Notes: generated by a model from the letters alone, not told the origin. DNA of 37,514 bases from Clostridium sp. CAG:465 (GCA_000433755.1 FR891252.1:1-37514), one strand, 5' to 3'. Positions 1 through 8,881 are shown, counted from the first letter of the stretch. Translations and numbers: made by a program.

Positions 1-170
1 AAAAAAAAAAAAAATTACAATACTACATAACTATTTTTATTAAATATTTTATATGTTACTATATAAATTTAAGAAAATTTAAGAAAATTTAAGAAAATTT
101 AATGAAAATATTTACTTTTTATATAATATGTGATAAAGTTAAATAAAATAAATATTGAGGAGTTCTAATT
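1..170. repeat. A-tract repeat region upstream of first gene
   Basis: The window opens with a run of 14 A. At about 65-105 the 10-bp unit ATTTAAGAAA is repeated three times and ends in a diverged fourth copy. The 10-bp period places an A-tract on each helical turn, which normally bends DNA. A TATAAT at 122-127 follows; its -35 (TTAATG, 99-104) is poor and lies within the repeat, so the A-tracts could act as an UP-like element. This regulatory role is inferred. Confidence 0.5.
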
Positions 171-440
171 ATGCAAACTCTGTTAACAAAAAAACAAATT
201 CGTAATTATATTTTGATTTATATTGATGAAAATTTAGAAAGGATTGATATAGAAGCTATAAATAAACTTATTAGTAAAGTGAATTTTAATGTCTGTGCAA
301 AAAGCAAATATGAAACATTAAATAAAGATTTTAATAGTATGATTGAAGCTTTAACAAAAGTAAAAAGAGATAATGTTACATTATGGGATGTAACAAATTT
401 TTATCGCTATTATAATACAATAAAACAACAACTTTTTTGA
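171..440 (+). CDS. Small hypothetical protein (89 aa)
   Basis: I do not recognise this protein. It starts at an ATG behind a clear GAGGAG site and ends just before a strong terminator, so it looks like a real single-gene unit. It is soluble and mixed alpha/beta in character: charged, rich in Lys, Asn and Ile, with one Cys (near residue 42) and no signal peptide or membrane segment. Weak similarity to spore-associated or regulatory small proteins cannot be judged by eye. The A-tract repeats upstream and the following terminator are the only contextual clues. Confidence 0.7.
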   Translation: MQTLLTKKQIRNYILIYIDENLERIDIEAINKLISKVNFNVCAKSKYETLNKDFNSMIEALTKVKRDNVTLWDVTNFYRYYNTIKQQLF

Positions 441-465
441 CATATTCATTCCATCCTTATTATCT

Positions 466-509
466 AAAATGGGAGATACCGTATTTTATACGGTATCTCT
501 CATTTTTAG
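466..509 (+). terminator. Rho-independent terminator after the 89-aa gene
   Basis: GAGATACCGTAT pairs with ATACGGTATCTC around a 3-nt loop. A one-base mismatch and then AAAATG/CATTTT lengthen the stem, and TTTT follows. It separates the first gene from the ger operon. Confidence 0.9.
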
Positions 510-566
510 TATATTTTAAATTAATTTTGTACACAATATTAAAAAGTTAAAATAATAGGAGTATTT

Positions 567-2099
567 ATGAGTAAAAAAAATAATCAAGTTGTTTATAAAA
601 ATATTGAACTGAATTTAGAAGCTATTAAAACAAGACTATTTAGTGATTTATCTTATGACCTTGTAATACGTGAATTTAAGTTTAGATATGAAAAAAAGGA
701 TATAAAAGCATTTCTTGTTTTTTTTGATGGTATGATAAACAAAGATTTTGTAAATGAAAATATTCTATTCAAAGCAAATTCAACTTATCAAAATACAAAT
801 AGTATAAAATGTGAAAATGCATCAGATTTTTTTAAGAATTTTATTATATCAAACTATTCTTTAGAAGAGTCATCAAACTTTGATCAAATAATAGAAAAAA
901 TCTGTAATTCACACTGTGCTATATTTATTGATAATTACGATAAATGTTTTCTATGCGACATGATAAAATATGAACATAGAACAATTAGCAATCCAACATT
1001 TGAAAGTAGTGTTAAGGGAACTCAAGAAGCTTTTAACGAAGTTTTAAATATAAATACAGCTCTAATTAGAAAATATGTAAATGACTCTAATCTTATAATT
1101 GAAAAAATTCCAATTGGAAAACGTTCAAAAAATTCATGTGTTGTAATGTATATAAACAATTTAACTAATATGAAAATTGTAAAAAAAATAAAAAATAGAA
1201 TTACAAATATTGATACAGATATTATACTTACAACAGATAATCTCTCTCAATTTATTGAAACCAATACTTTTAGTATTATTCCACAAATAATGCCAACAGA
1301 AAAACCAGATAGAGTAGCTAGCTTTTTAATGCAAGGCAGATGCGTTATACTTACAAATAATTCACCTATTGCAGGCGTTATTCCAACAACAATTATTGAT
1401 TGGTTTCATTCTAGTGAAGATGGATATCTAAGAACACCATTTAATTTTATTTTAAAACTGATAAGAATTGCTGCAATTCTTATTTCACTTTTCTTACCTG
1501 CGTTGTATATAGCTACTGTAACATATCATATTGATATTTTGCCTACAAATATTGCTATGATGCTTGCTGCTTCAAGAGATGCTGTACCGCTTCCGTTCGT
1601 TGCCGAGGTAATTTTAATGGAGGTCGCATTTGAACTTTTAAGAGAAGCTGAAACAAGAGTACCAACAAAAGTAGGTCCAATTGTAAGTATAGTAGGAGGT
1701 CTTATTTTAGGCCAAATTGCAGTTGAGGCAAACATTATCTGTTCATTTACAATGATTATAGTTGGTTTTACTGGAATATGTATGTACGCCCTTCCAAATT
1801 ATTATAGCTCTTACGGACTTAGGAACATGAGATATATTTTAATAATATTATCATTTGCAAATGGATACTTAGCTCTTAGTTTTGGTGTATTTATATTTTT
1901 ACTAATTCTTGCAAATTCTTACTCAATTGGAACAAGATTACTTCCAAGTTTTTATATTGATAAAAATAGAAATGTTATACAACAAATATTTACAGAACCC
2001 GTTTGGAAAAGAGAAAATAGACCGTATTATACAAAAGCAAAAGATAAAACTTCGCAACCAAGTATATCAAGAAGGTGGTTATTTAATGAGAAAAAATAG
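567..2099 (+). CDS. gerA: Spore germination receptor subunit A (GerA family)
   Basis: This is the A subunit of a Ger-type nutrient receptor in the spore inner membrane. Such receptors sense germinants and trigger ion and DPA release. The 510-aa length is normal for the family. The hydrophilic N-terminal domain (to about residue 285) is followed by about five membrane segments (about 290-465). The family-typical stretch PTNIAMMLAASRDAVPLPF precedes a helix with ELLREAETRVP and GPIVSIVGGLILGQ. The start is an ATG after ATAGGAG. It is the first gene of a three-gene operon and overlaps gerB by 14 nt. Which germinant it recognises cannot be told from the sequence. Forespore (sigma-G) expression is expected for the family, but I did not find a convincing sigma-G promoter. 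Confidence 0.95.
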   Translation: MSKKNNQVVYKNIELNLEAIKTRLFSDLSYDLVIREFKFRYEKKDIKAFLVFFDGMINKDFVNENILFKANSTYQNTNSIKCENASDFFKNFIISNYSLEESSNFDQIIEKICNSHCAIFIDNYDKCFLCDMIKYEHRTISNPTFESSVKGTQEAFNEVLNINTALIRKYVNDSNLIIEKIPIGKRSKNSCVVMYINNLTNMKIVKKIKNRITNIDTDIILTTDNLSQFIETNTFSIIPQIMPTEKPDRVASFLMQGRCVILTNNSPIAGVIPTTIIDWFHSSEDGYLRTPFNFILKLIRIAAILISLFLPALYIATVTYHIDILPTNIAMMLAASRDAVPLPFVAEVILMEVAFELLREAETRVPTKVGPIVSIVGGLILGQIAVEANIICSFTMIIVGFTGICMYALPNYYSSYGLRNMRYILIILSFANGYLALSFGVFIFLLILANSYSIGTRLLPSFYIDKNRNVIQQIFTEPVWKRENRPYYTKAKDKTSQPSISRRWLFNEKK

Positions 2100-3249
2100 T
2101 GATTTTAAAAATATAAGCTATGTAAATTTTGAAATGATTTCAATGATGATAACTTTGATGTCATGTGCTTTTATAAGTTACTCACCAATAAGAATCGTAG
2201 AAAAATGTGGAAGTGCATCTGTAATCGGAATAATTTTTATATGTTTAGCTGTATATATATTCTACTCAATTATACTAAAAGCTGTATTTAAAAATGAATA
2301 TGATATATTTAGTATAATAAAAAAGTCATACCCACCTATATTACAAAAAATTATTGGAATTATTATATACTTTTTTATAATTTTATATATTTACCTTATA
2401 ATATCAAACTTGCTATATAACCTTAAAGGCTCAATTTATACTAATTCAACTATCTTTTCAATATCTATATTCTTTATTGTTGCACTATATTTACTTAGCA
2501 AAAAAGGATTTAATGCAACATTTAGAATAGTGGGCTATGTATCATTTACAATAGTACTCTATATTATTTTTCTATTTATAATGTCAATAAATAAAGTAGA
2601 TATAAATAATTTCTTTCCAATTATGGGAAATGGCTTTAACGATATATTTGTAAATAACTTAATAAATACTGGTATATTTGTACCTTTATTTTTCTACCTT
2701 TTCTTTGGTGGTAAAGTTGCTCATAATAAAAAACGTAGTGTATACAAAAACTTTAATATCATAATGTTAGTATTTACATTAGTATACGCAATTTTAATAT
2801 TTTGTTTTATAGGTACAATTCCTGTAGAAATTATATCATCAAGATATACCTTACTACTTGATTTATCTTCACTTATATCTCTAACGCCACTTTCACTTAA
2901 ATTAACACCAATTATGATATTTGTGTTTTCACTTTTGATATTTATATCAATTTCGTTTTGTCTACTTTGTGGGTTGTATAACATACAAAGATTAAATGTA
3001 GTTAAAGATTACTCAAAATATGTACTTCCAAGTGTTATTATATTATTAATTATGTTTTTAATACCTATTCCATTATCAACTTATTACATAATTTTAGATA
3101 TATTCTACATTTTATCTATAGCAATTACATTTGCTTTTCCAATTATAACATTAATTATATACTATATAAGGACAAAAGGTGGATGTAAAAAATTTAATAA
3201 CAATAAATTAAAAGAAGATTTTGTAGAAGAGGTGGATCTAAATGAGTAA
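2086..3249 (+). CDS. gerB: Spore germination receptor subunit B (GerB, APC-type permease)
   Basis: This 387-aa protein has about ten hydrophobic helices, as expected of GerB subunits, which belong to the amino acid/polyamine/organocation transporter superfamily and are thought to bind the germinant. The start chosen is the ATG at 2086 inside the end of gerA, preceded by GAAGGTGG. The reading frame stays open further upstream, but that extension only shadows gerA and has no ribosome site. The N-terminus (NISYVNFEMISMMIT) leads directly into the first helix. It overlaps gerC by 8 nt, so the A, B and C products are probably translationally coupled. Confidence 0.93.
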   Translation: MRKNSDFKNISYVNFEMISMMITLMSCAFISYSPIRIVEKCGSASVIGIIFICLAVYIFYSIILKAVFKNEYDIFSIIKKSYPPILQKIIGIIIYFFIILYIYLIISNLLYNLKGSIYTNSTIFSISIFFIVALYLLSKKGFNATFRIVGYVSFTIVLYIIFLFIMSINKVDINNFFPIMGNGFNDIFVNNLINTGIFVPLFFYLFFGGKVAHNKKRSVYKNFNIIMLVFTLVYAILIFCFIGTIPVEIISSRYTLLLDLSSLISLTPLSLKLTPIMIFVFSLLIFISISFCLLCGLYNIQRLNVVKDYSKYVLPSVIILLIMFLIPIPLSTYYIILDIFYILSIAITFAFPIITLIIYYIRTKGGCKKFNNNKLKEDFVEEVDLNE

Positions 3250-4576
3250 TTCTAACTATGTAATTGATAAAAAAAGAAATCCATTTTTTACAATTATAAA
3301 AATAATTGTAATAGTTATAATTCTAATGTTAATGGTTGGATTAAATAATTCAGTTGATACTAACAATTTATGTTTTGCAAATATTATTGGTCTTGATAAG
3401 TCACAAACTATACCAAATAATTTAGAAGTAACTTTTCAATTAATAACTCCAAAATTAAAAGATGGAAATTCCGTATCTACTGAAAATACATTAGTTAAAG
3501 TTATTGATGAAAATTCTCTTGATTTAGCTGTATCCGACCTTCAAGATTATATTAATTCAAGCATAGATTTTTCAAATACCAATGCAATAATTATATCTGA
3601 AGATTTGGCAAAAGAAGGAGTACAAAGATATATATCAAATATATCAAGTAATCTAAAATATAATAATAATATGTATATATTAATATGTGAAGGAAAAGCT
3701 AAAGATTTTATAAAATGTTTAGATAAAAATGATAGCATAAACTCTGTATCATATTTTGATATTTTAAAAAACGCACAAAAAAGTTCTGCATCAATTAAAT
3801 TCATAAATATAACAGAATTTTCTAACTTGCTTTTTACAAGTAATTCAGTACCTACGGCCCCAATATGTAAAGTAATTTCTGAAAATAGAGATAAAAATCA
3901 ACAAAAAGAACAAAAATCCGATGAAAAAAATAAAGAAAATGAAAGTTCATCTAAAGATGATTCTAATAGTAGTAACTCTAATAAAAGTAATAGTTCAAAT
4001 AAAGATGAATCAAAAATAGATATTGAAGTAGGTGGAATGGCAATATTTAAAGATGAAAAAATGATTGGAAAACTTTCAAGTAATGAAACTGCATACTATT
4101 TAATGTTAACTGATTATTTGGATTCATATGATACTAGTCTAGAACTAAACGAGATTTCCGATAAATCTCAAAACAATCAATCCTCTTCCACAAATGTTGA
4201 AATAAGTCAAACTGGAAAAGCAAAAATAAAAGTTGATACTAAAAATGATAAGCCAAGAATTGATATAAATATTCCACTAAATATTATAATTTTAGATACT
4301 CCTGCTGGAGAATATAACTATCTAGATAACAACTATATTTCAGAAATCAAAAAAGAAGTTACAGAAATTTTAGATAAAAGAATGAAAGATTATATAAACA
4401 AAACTCAAAATGAATTTGATGCTGATATAAATGAATTTTATAAATATTGTAGAAAAAATTTTTTTACAGTAAAAGAATATGAATCATACAATTTTGAGGA
4501 AAAATACAAGGATGCTAAAGTAAATGTTAAACTTAATATAAGCTTTAATGATTCAGGATTAAACATTGAAAAGTAG
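3242..4576 (+). CDS. gerC: Spore germination receptor subunit C (GerC), atypical N-terminus
   Basis: GerC subunits are normally lipoproteins on the outer face of the spore inner membrane. This 444-aa protein keeps the family layout but starts with a hydrophobic helix (about 14-34) that lacks the lipobox cysteine. Family members have GCW(D/N) about 17 residues before the GIGIDK motif; here Gly33-Leu34-Asn-Asn stands at that place and IIGLDK follows at the correct distance. A Ser/Asn/Lys/Glu-rich linker at about residues 215-258 separates the N-terminal domain from the C-terminal one. The protein is therefore probably anchored by an uncleaved helix rather than by diacylglycerol, which is an inference. 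The stop codon lies within the terminator stem. Confidence 0.9.
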   Translation: MSNSNYVIDKKRNPFFTIIKIIVIVIILMLMVGLNNSVDTNNLCFANIIGLDKSQTIPNNLEVTFQLITPKLKDGNSVSTENTLVKVIDENSLDLAVSDLQDYINSSIDFSNTNAIIISEDLAKEGVQRYISNISSNLKYNNNMYILICEGKAKDFIKCLDKNDSINSVSYFDILKNAQKSSASIKFINITEFSNLLFTSNSVPTAPICKVISENRDKNQQKEQKSDEKNKENESSSKDDSNSSNSNKSNSSNKDESKIDIEVGGMAIFKDEKMIGKLSSNETAYYLMLTDYLDSYDTSLELNEISDKSQNNQSSSTNVEISQTGKAKIKVDTKNDKPRIDINIPLNIIILDTPAGEYNYLDNNYISEIKKEVTEILDKRMKDYINKTQNEFDADINEFYKYCRKNFFTVKEYESYNFEEKYKDAKVNVKLNISFNDSGLNIEK

Positions 4577-4600
4577 ACCAAAAAGGTCTACTTTTCTTAA
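4569..4600 (+). terminator. Terminator of the ger operon
   Basis: AAAAGTAGACC pairs perfectly with GGTCTACTTTT around an AAAAA loop, and a T-rich tail follows. The gerC stop codon TAG forms part of the 5' arm. Confidence 0.92.
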
Positions 4601-4705
4601 TATAATTAACCTATAGAAAATAAATAAATCTTCCCATTATGTTTATTAGCATCATATTTTTTACAAGTTTGTTAATCTGAAATTTATAATATTAAGAAAA
4701 TATAT

Positions 4706-5683
4706 TTATTCTTTTCTTTTTATCTTCCAAATTCCATTTTTAGTTGAGCCTACTCTTTCAATAATTCCACTATCTTTCAATTTTTTAATATTATAAGAAA
4801 TACCATCGCGAGTCAATCCTAAAGCCTCTGACATTTCTATTTGGGTTATACTTGGCTTAGTTTTTATTAAGTTTAAAATTTTTTCTTGTGTAGTTTCTTG
4901 TGCAATTTCTTGTGTAGTGCTTTTTGCTATTTCATATATAGTATTTTTTATCATTTTAAGCATAAACTCAATAAATTTGGTAGAATTCCCATCTTTATTA
5001 CACTCGTCAATAATCTTATAATATTCATCTTGATTTTTCTTTATCATACTTTCTATAGGCAAATAAGTAAAAGCCTTTTCAAAATGTGATAAAATTACTG
5101 TTTGCCAAAGTCTTGCTGTTCTTCCATTACCATCGGAAAATGGATGTATAAACACGAATTCATAGTGAAATACTGAAGAGAGTATAAGTGGATTAACATT
5201 ATCTTTATTTTCAATCATCCAATTAAATAAGTTATCCATTAGTTTAGGTACCAACCTATGTGGTGGAGCCACAAATATCTTAATATTTCCGTCATAAACA
5301 GCTTCACCATGATTTCTAAATTTTCCAGCATCCTTTTCAATTAAAAAAGTTAATATACCATGTATCTTCTTTAAATCATCTACAGAATATGGATTTACTT
5401 CATCAATTTTTTCATAAGCCTCATAAGCATTTTTTACTTCTTGAATATCTTTTTTTTCACCAATTACCATTTTACCATTAATTACATCTTCAACTTGAAA
5501 TAAAGATAATTGATTATTTTCTATTGCCAAAGAAGAATGTATCGATTTTATTCTTGTTTTTCTTCTTAATTCAGGATATCTATTTAAACCTTCAAAATAA
5601 TTAAACTCACCAATTTTTTTCATTATGTCGGAAACATAATTTAACATTTTATCTGTTATCATATAAGGTGGATAATTTTCCAT
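4706..5683 (-). CDS. Fic family protein with winged-helix tail
   Basis: Fic enzymes transfer AMP (or another nucleotide or phosphate group) to Ser/Thr/Tyr of target proteins. The full catalytic motif HPFSDGNGRTAR is present (His180 to Arg191). An N-terminal Fic_N region holds S51-x3-E55-N56, which matches the (S/T)xxxE(G/N) inhibitory helix of class II Fic proteins, so activity is probably held in check within the same chain. A short Thr/Gln/Glu-rich repeat (about 257-268) links to a C-terminal winged-helix domain (about 268-323) of the type found in many transcription factors. The gene stands alone with no separate antitoxin gene beside it. The start ATG follows AAAGGTAGG. Target unknown. 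Confidence 0.92.
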   Translation of the reverse strand: MENYPPYMITDKMLNYVSDIMKKIGEFNYFEGLNRYPELRRKTRIKSIHSSLAIENNQLSLFQVEDVINGKMVIGEKKDIQEVKNAYEAYEKIDEVNPYSVDDLKKIHGILTFLIEKDAGKFRNHGEAVYDGNIKIFVAPPHRLVPKLMDNLFNWMIENKDNVNPLILSSVFHYEFVFIHPFSDGNGRTARLWQTVILSHFEKAFTYLPIESMIKKNQDEYYKIIDECNKDGNSTKFIEFMLKMIKNTIYEIAKSTTQEIAQETTQEKILNLIKTKPSITQIEMSEALGLTRDGISYNIKKLKDSGIIERVGSTKNGIWKIKRKE

Positions 5684-5986
5684 ATTTAAAACCTACCTTT
5701 CATGTTTATTATTTTCATAAATACTATTAAAAATCTACTCATAAACTTTATCATATTATTTTGCTGTAGTATTTACAATTCATATTACATCAAATAATTC
5801 ACTGATAAAATAATAATCTAAATTATTACTTACAAATGAAAATATACTTAATAAATACACTTTTATTATATTTTATATTTAATTTTTTTTCAATACTCCA
5901 CAACTTATTATTTCATAATTTTAAACTTTAGAAAGCTAAATATTAATTTTAATATAAATTGTTCTAAAATATAGTTAACATATTTC
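5684..5986. other. AT-rich spacer between fic and the rluA-like gene
   Basis: This divergent spacer is almost entirely A and T. It must contain the fic promoter on the minus strand, but I could not pick one box pair over others. I found no open reading frame with a ribosome site, no repeat and no RNA structure. The plus-strand promoter lies just to its right. Confidence 0.5.
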
Positions 5987-6015
5987 TTGCAATTTCGATA
6001 AAATAACGGTATAAT
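5987..6015 (+). promoter_or_regulatory. Sigma-A promoter giving a near-leaderless mRNA
   Basis: TTGCAA (5987-5992), a 17-nt spacer, then a perfect TATAAT (6010-6015). Transcription should start about 7 nt downstream, which falls on the ATG at 6022 itself. There is no room for a ribosome binding site. Confidence 0.75.
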
Positions 6016-6021
6016 ATTTAT

Positions 6022-6930
6022 ATGAGAACTATAATTGTAAAAAATATAAATAAAAAAACATACTTATCTAATTATATCTTTAAAACTTTCCCAAATTTAA
6101 GTAAAGGAAAGTTTTTTAAATCCTTAAGAAATAAAGATATAAAAATTAATGAAAAAAGAGTAAATAAAGATATAATTTTAAATGATAAAGATGAAATCAA
6201 GCTATATATATCAGATAATATCCTCTTTAATCTTCCTCAAAAGTTAGATTATATTTATGATGATCAAAACATTGCAATAATATTTAAACCCCAAGGTATT
6301 TTATCTAATGATGAAACAAAAAATTCGGATGAACCAACTTTAGAAAGCTTAGTAAAAAAAGAAAATCCAAACTATATTATATGTCACCGTCTAGATAGAA
6401 ATACTGCAGGCCTTGTGATATTTGCAAAAAATGATATAGCATATGCAAGTATACTATCTGGCTTTAAAAATAACAGTATAATTAAGGAATATATAGCATA
6501 CGTTTCAGGTAGTAACTTTAAAAATAAAGAAGAAACATTAAACCAGTATATATCTCTAAATAAAAAAGATGGAATATCTAAAATATATGAAAAGAATAAT
6601 GAAAAAAATAGCTTAAAAAGTATCACAACATCCTATGAAGTTATATATACTAATACAAAAAGAGATTACTCTATACTAAAAGTTTTTATACATAATGGAA
6701 AGACTCATCAAATACGTGCCGTTTTATCAAATATTTCTCATCCTATTATAGGGGATTCAAAATATGGTAAAAACGAGATAAATAAAAAATTTAACAAATA
6801 TAGACAGCTTCTTTTTGCTGTAAAATATAAATTTAATTTTGATAGTTCTTCTAAGCTTTCTTACTTAAATAACAAGGATATTATACTTGATAAAAGTTAT
6901 TATTCAAATTATATAGGAGACAATTTATGA
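6022..6930 (+). CDS. RluA-family RNA pseudouridine synthase
   Basis: The enzyme isomerises specific uridines in rRNA or tRNA to pseudouridine. At 302 aa it has the usual length. An N-terminal S4-like RNA-binding region (about 13-65) precedes the catalytic domain with HRLDRNTAGL (His122, catalytic Asp125) and the later GKTHQIRA and HPIIGDSKYG motifs. The position it modifies cannot be inferred; the family includes RluC, RluD and YlyB types. The ATG at 6022 is needed to include the S4 domain, yet it coincides with the predicted transcription start, so translation is probably leaderless. The stop overlaps the next start as ATGA, which suggests coupling to the membrane protein that follows. Confidence 0.93.
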   Translation: MRTIIVKNINKKTYLSNYIFKTFPNLSKGKFFKSLRNKDIKINEKRVNKDIILNDKDEIKLYISDNILFNLPQKLDYIYDDQNIAIIFKPQGILSNDETKNSDEPTLESLVKKENPNYIICHRLDRNTAGLVIFAKNDIAYASILSGFKNNSIIKEYIAYVSGSNFKNKEETLNQYISLNKKDGISKIYEKNNEKNSLKSITTSYEVIYTNTKRDYSILKVFIHNGKTHQIRAVLSNISHPIIGDSKYGKNEINKKFNKYRQLLFAVKYKFNFDSSSKLSYLNNKDIILDKSYYSNYIGDNL

Positions 6931-7541
6931 AAAAACTTCCAAAAGTAATTAACATATCGTATAAAGTTGATAGAATAAATGAGAAAAAAATATCAATAAT
7001 AAATATGATATATATTTTTATTATCTGCTCATTTCTAGGCTGGGGATTTGAAGTGATTTTTTGTTACTTTAAATTTGGTTATATAATGAATAGAGGAATG
7101 TTATATGGACCATTTTGTTCTATTTACGGAATAGGTGGAATTATTTTATACCTTCTATTTTATAACGTAAAAACAACTAAAAATAATATTGTCTATACAT
7201 TTATAACTGCAGCAATAATACTTGGAGCTTTTGAACTTTTAAGTGGATTAATATTAAAATATGTTTTCAATACACAAATGTGGAACTACGATGGTGAATT
7301 TCTTGAAATTCTAAACTATACTACAGTTCCAATTATAATTGGATGGGGAATTCTTGGAACTATTTATTTATATTTCATTCAACCAATTTTACTTAAGATA
7401 ATTTCACTAATCCCCCTTTCTTTTGTAAAAAGACTTGCAATAATAATTGCATTTATATATGTTCTAGATTTTGGAATATCTACACTAAATATAAGTTTAA
7501 ATCCTGAAGTGTTATATAAAATGGTTAATCCAAATATTTAA
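6927..7541 (+). CDS. PF06541-type membrane protein (putative ABC-transporter type IV), copy 1
   Basis: This 204-aa protein has about five hydrophobic segments. It carries the signature of the clostridial family annotated as putative ABC transporter permease (PF06541): FLGWGFEV, then FGYIMNRGMLYGPFCSIYG, and later WGILGTIYLY. No nucleotide-binding partner is encoded nearby and the transport role of the family has not been demonstrated, so the name is weak. A paralogue lies at 8173-8826. It overlaps the pseudouridine synthase by 4 nt. Transcription stops at a compact hairpin whose 5' arm overlaps the stop codon. Confidence 0.85.
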   Translation: MKKLPKVINISYKVDRINEKKISIINMIYIFIICSFLGWGFEVIFCYFKFGYIMNRGMLYGPFCSIYGIGGIILYLLFYNVKTTKNNIVYTFITAAIILGAFELLSGLILKYVFNTQMWNYDGEFLEILNYTTVPIIIGWGILGTIYLYFIQPILLKIISLIPLSFVKRLAIIIAFIYVLDFGISTLNISLNPEVLYKMVNPNI

Positions 7542-7563
7542 AGACGGCAATGCCGTCTTTTTC
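7541..7563 (+). terminator. Terminator after PF06541 copy 1
   Basis: AAGACGGC pairs with GCCGTCTT around a very small loop, and TTTTCC follows. The reverse strand also has a weak T-run, so it may also stop tspO transcripts coming from the right. Confidence 0.85.
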
Positions 7564-7583
7564 CTTGTAAATTATATATATTT

Positions 7584-8048
7584 TTAATTTAATACATATA
7601 TAGAATAATTTAAAATAGCTGCAAATACAAGCCATAAAACATATGGTATTTGTAAATAGAAAGCTAATTTACTTGATTTATAAAAATAATACATCATGAC
7701 CAAAACAAGTAATAATAGTAATAATAGCCAAATAAATGCAAATAAGAAACTTTCAAATCTAAAGAAAATCATAGTCCAAAGTGCATTTACTATTAATTGT
7801 ATGGCGTAAAATATTAAACCTGTTTTTTTATACTCACTATCACTTTCATATACTAAATACGATGATATTCCCATAAGTATATAAAGTATTCCCCATGCCA
7901 TTGGAAATAAAATTGCAGATGGAGCAAACACCGGCTTTTTAATGTTATCAAAAAGTGACATTGAACCGCCAAGTAAAATTCCAAGAAAGCCTATAAAAAC
8001 TGGTATAAGTATACTTATTACTATATACCATATTTTTTTCTTATCCAT
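7584..8048 (-). CDS. tspO: TspO/MBR family membrane protein
   Basis: TspO proteins bind porphyrins and sterol-like ligands in the membrane and are often linked to oxidative stress. The 154-aa protein has five membrane helices. Family landmarks are the KPVFAPSAILFPMAWGILY segment between helices 1 and 2, NALWTMIFF in helix 3 and PYVLWLVFAAILN in helix 5. The start chosen is the ATG at 8048, 7 to 8 nt after AGGTGAG; a GTG 12 nt upstream lies inside that ribosome site. The gene sits inverted between the two PF06541 paralogues. Physiological ligand unknown. Confidence 0.92.
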   Translation of the reverse strand: MDKKKIWYIVISILIPVFIGFLGILLGGSMSLFDNIKKPVFAPSAILFPMAWGILYILMGISSYLVYESDSEYKKTGLIFYAIQLIVNALWTMIFFRFESFLFAFIWLLLLLLLVLVMMYYFYKSSKLAFYLQIPYVLWLVFAAILNYSIYVLN

Positions 8049-8172
8049 ATATAATCTCACCTACTATTATTATATTCTCTCTTTTTTTTCTTATTCATTT
8101 ATTTTAAATTCATACTTGAATAAAATGAATTTATTTACAAAAAATAAATAATATATATTTGGTGATTGTCTT

Positions 8173-8826
8173 ATGGAAGAAAAGAAAATAAAAAAATGTA
8201 ATTTTTATACATATTTTTGGGTGTTTTTTATAGGTTCTGTATTTGGATTTATATATGAAAGTATTTTAAGTTATTTTCAGTTTGGTCATATAATAAATAA
8301 ACAAGAACTTTTATTTGGACCGTTTATGCCTGTATACGGAATAGGTGCAATAGTATTTTTATATATTTCAAACAAATTTAAAAGTATCTCCATGATATTT
8401 ATACTTACCACTCTATTTGGTAGCCTAGTAGAATATCTTTACTCTTTTATGCAAGAATATTTATTTGGAATATTATCATGGGATTATTCATTTACTTCTT
8501 TAAATATAAATGGAAGAATAGCCCTTCTATATTCACTTGGCTGGGGCTTTCTTGGTATAATTTCATGTAAATTTTTTATGCCGTATATACAAAAATTTAT
8601 ATTTAATTATCCTAAAATTCAATTTAAAGTTACATCATATATACTAATTATTTTTATGATATTTAATATATCTATTACAAGTATTGCATTATATAGAAAA
8701 AAGCAAAGATATTTTAATGTTCCTCCACAAAATATTTTATCCAAAATAGTTGACAAGTATTATCCTGATTCAAAAATAAATTCAATTTTTGAAAATCAAA
8801 AAATAGTATATGATAAAGTAAAATAG
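8173..8826 (+). CDS. PF06541-type membrane protein, copy 2
   Basis: This 217-aa protein is a paralogue of the product at 6927-7541. Both share FGxIxN near the end of the first loop, then (L/Y)xGPFxxxYGIG, and W(D/N)Y in the next loop followed by LGWGxLG. About five membrane helices are predicted by eye. A basic soluble tail follows the last helix. The start ATG follows GGTGAT at 6-nt spacing. No ATPase or substrate-binding protein is adjacent. The two copies differ throughout, so the duplication is old. Function not known. Confidence 0.85.
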   Translation: MEEKKIKKCNFYTYFWVFFIGSVFGFIYESILSYFQFGHIINKQELLFGPFMPVYGIGAIVFLYISNKFKSISMIFILTTLFGSLVEYLYSFMQEYLFGILSWDYSFTSLNINGRIALLYSLGWGFLGIISCKFFMPYIQKFIFNYPKIQFKVTSYILIIFMIFNISITSIALYRKKQRYFNVPPQNILSKIVDKYYPDSKINSIFENQKIVYDKVK

Positions 8827-8852
8827 TGCTCATCTACTAAACATATATTACA

Positions 8853-8881
8853 TTGACAATAACAATTTACCATGTTATAAT
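8853..8881 (+). promoter_or_regulatory. Consensus sigma-A promoter for the 132-aa gene
   Basis: Perfect TTGACA (8853-8858), 17-nt spacer, perfect TATAAT (8876-8881). The start codon at 8932 leaves a leader of about 44 nt containing AAGAAAGGA. Confidence 0.88.

Noticed and set aside
1909..2085. Longer N-terminus for GerB
   Set aside because: This part only overlaps gerA in another frame and lacks a ribosome site, while the ATG at 2086 has one and the expected N-terminus.
5684..5986. Small RNA or hidden gene in the fic upstream spacer
   Set aside because: No hairpin with a T-run, promoter pair or frame with ribosome site could be supported.
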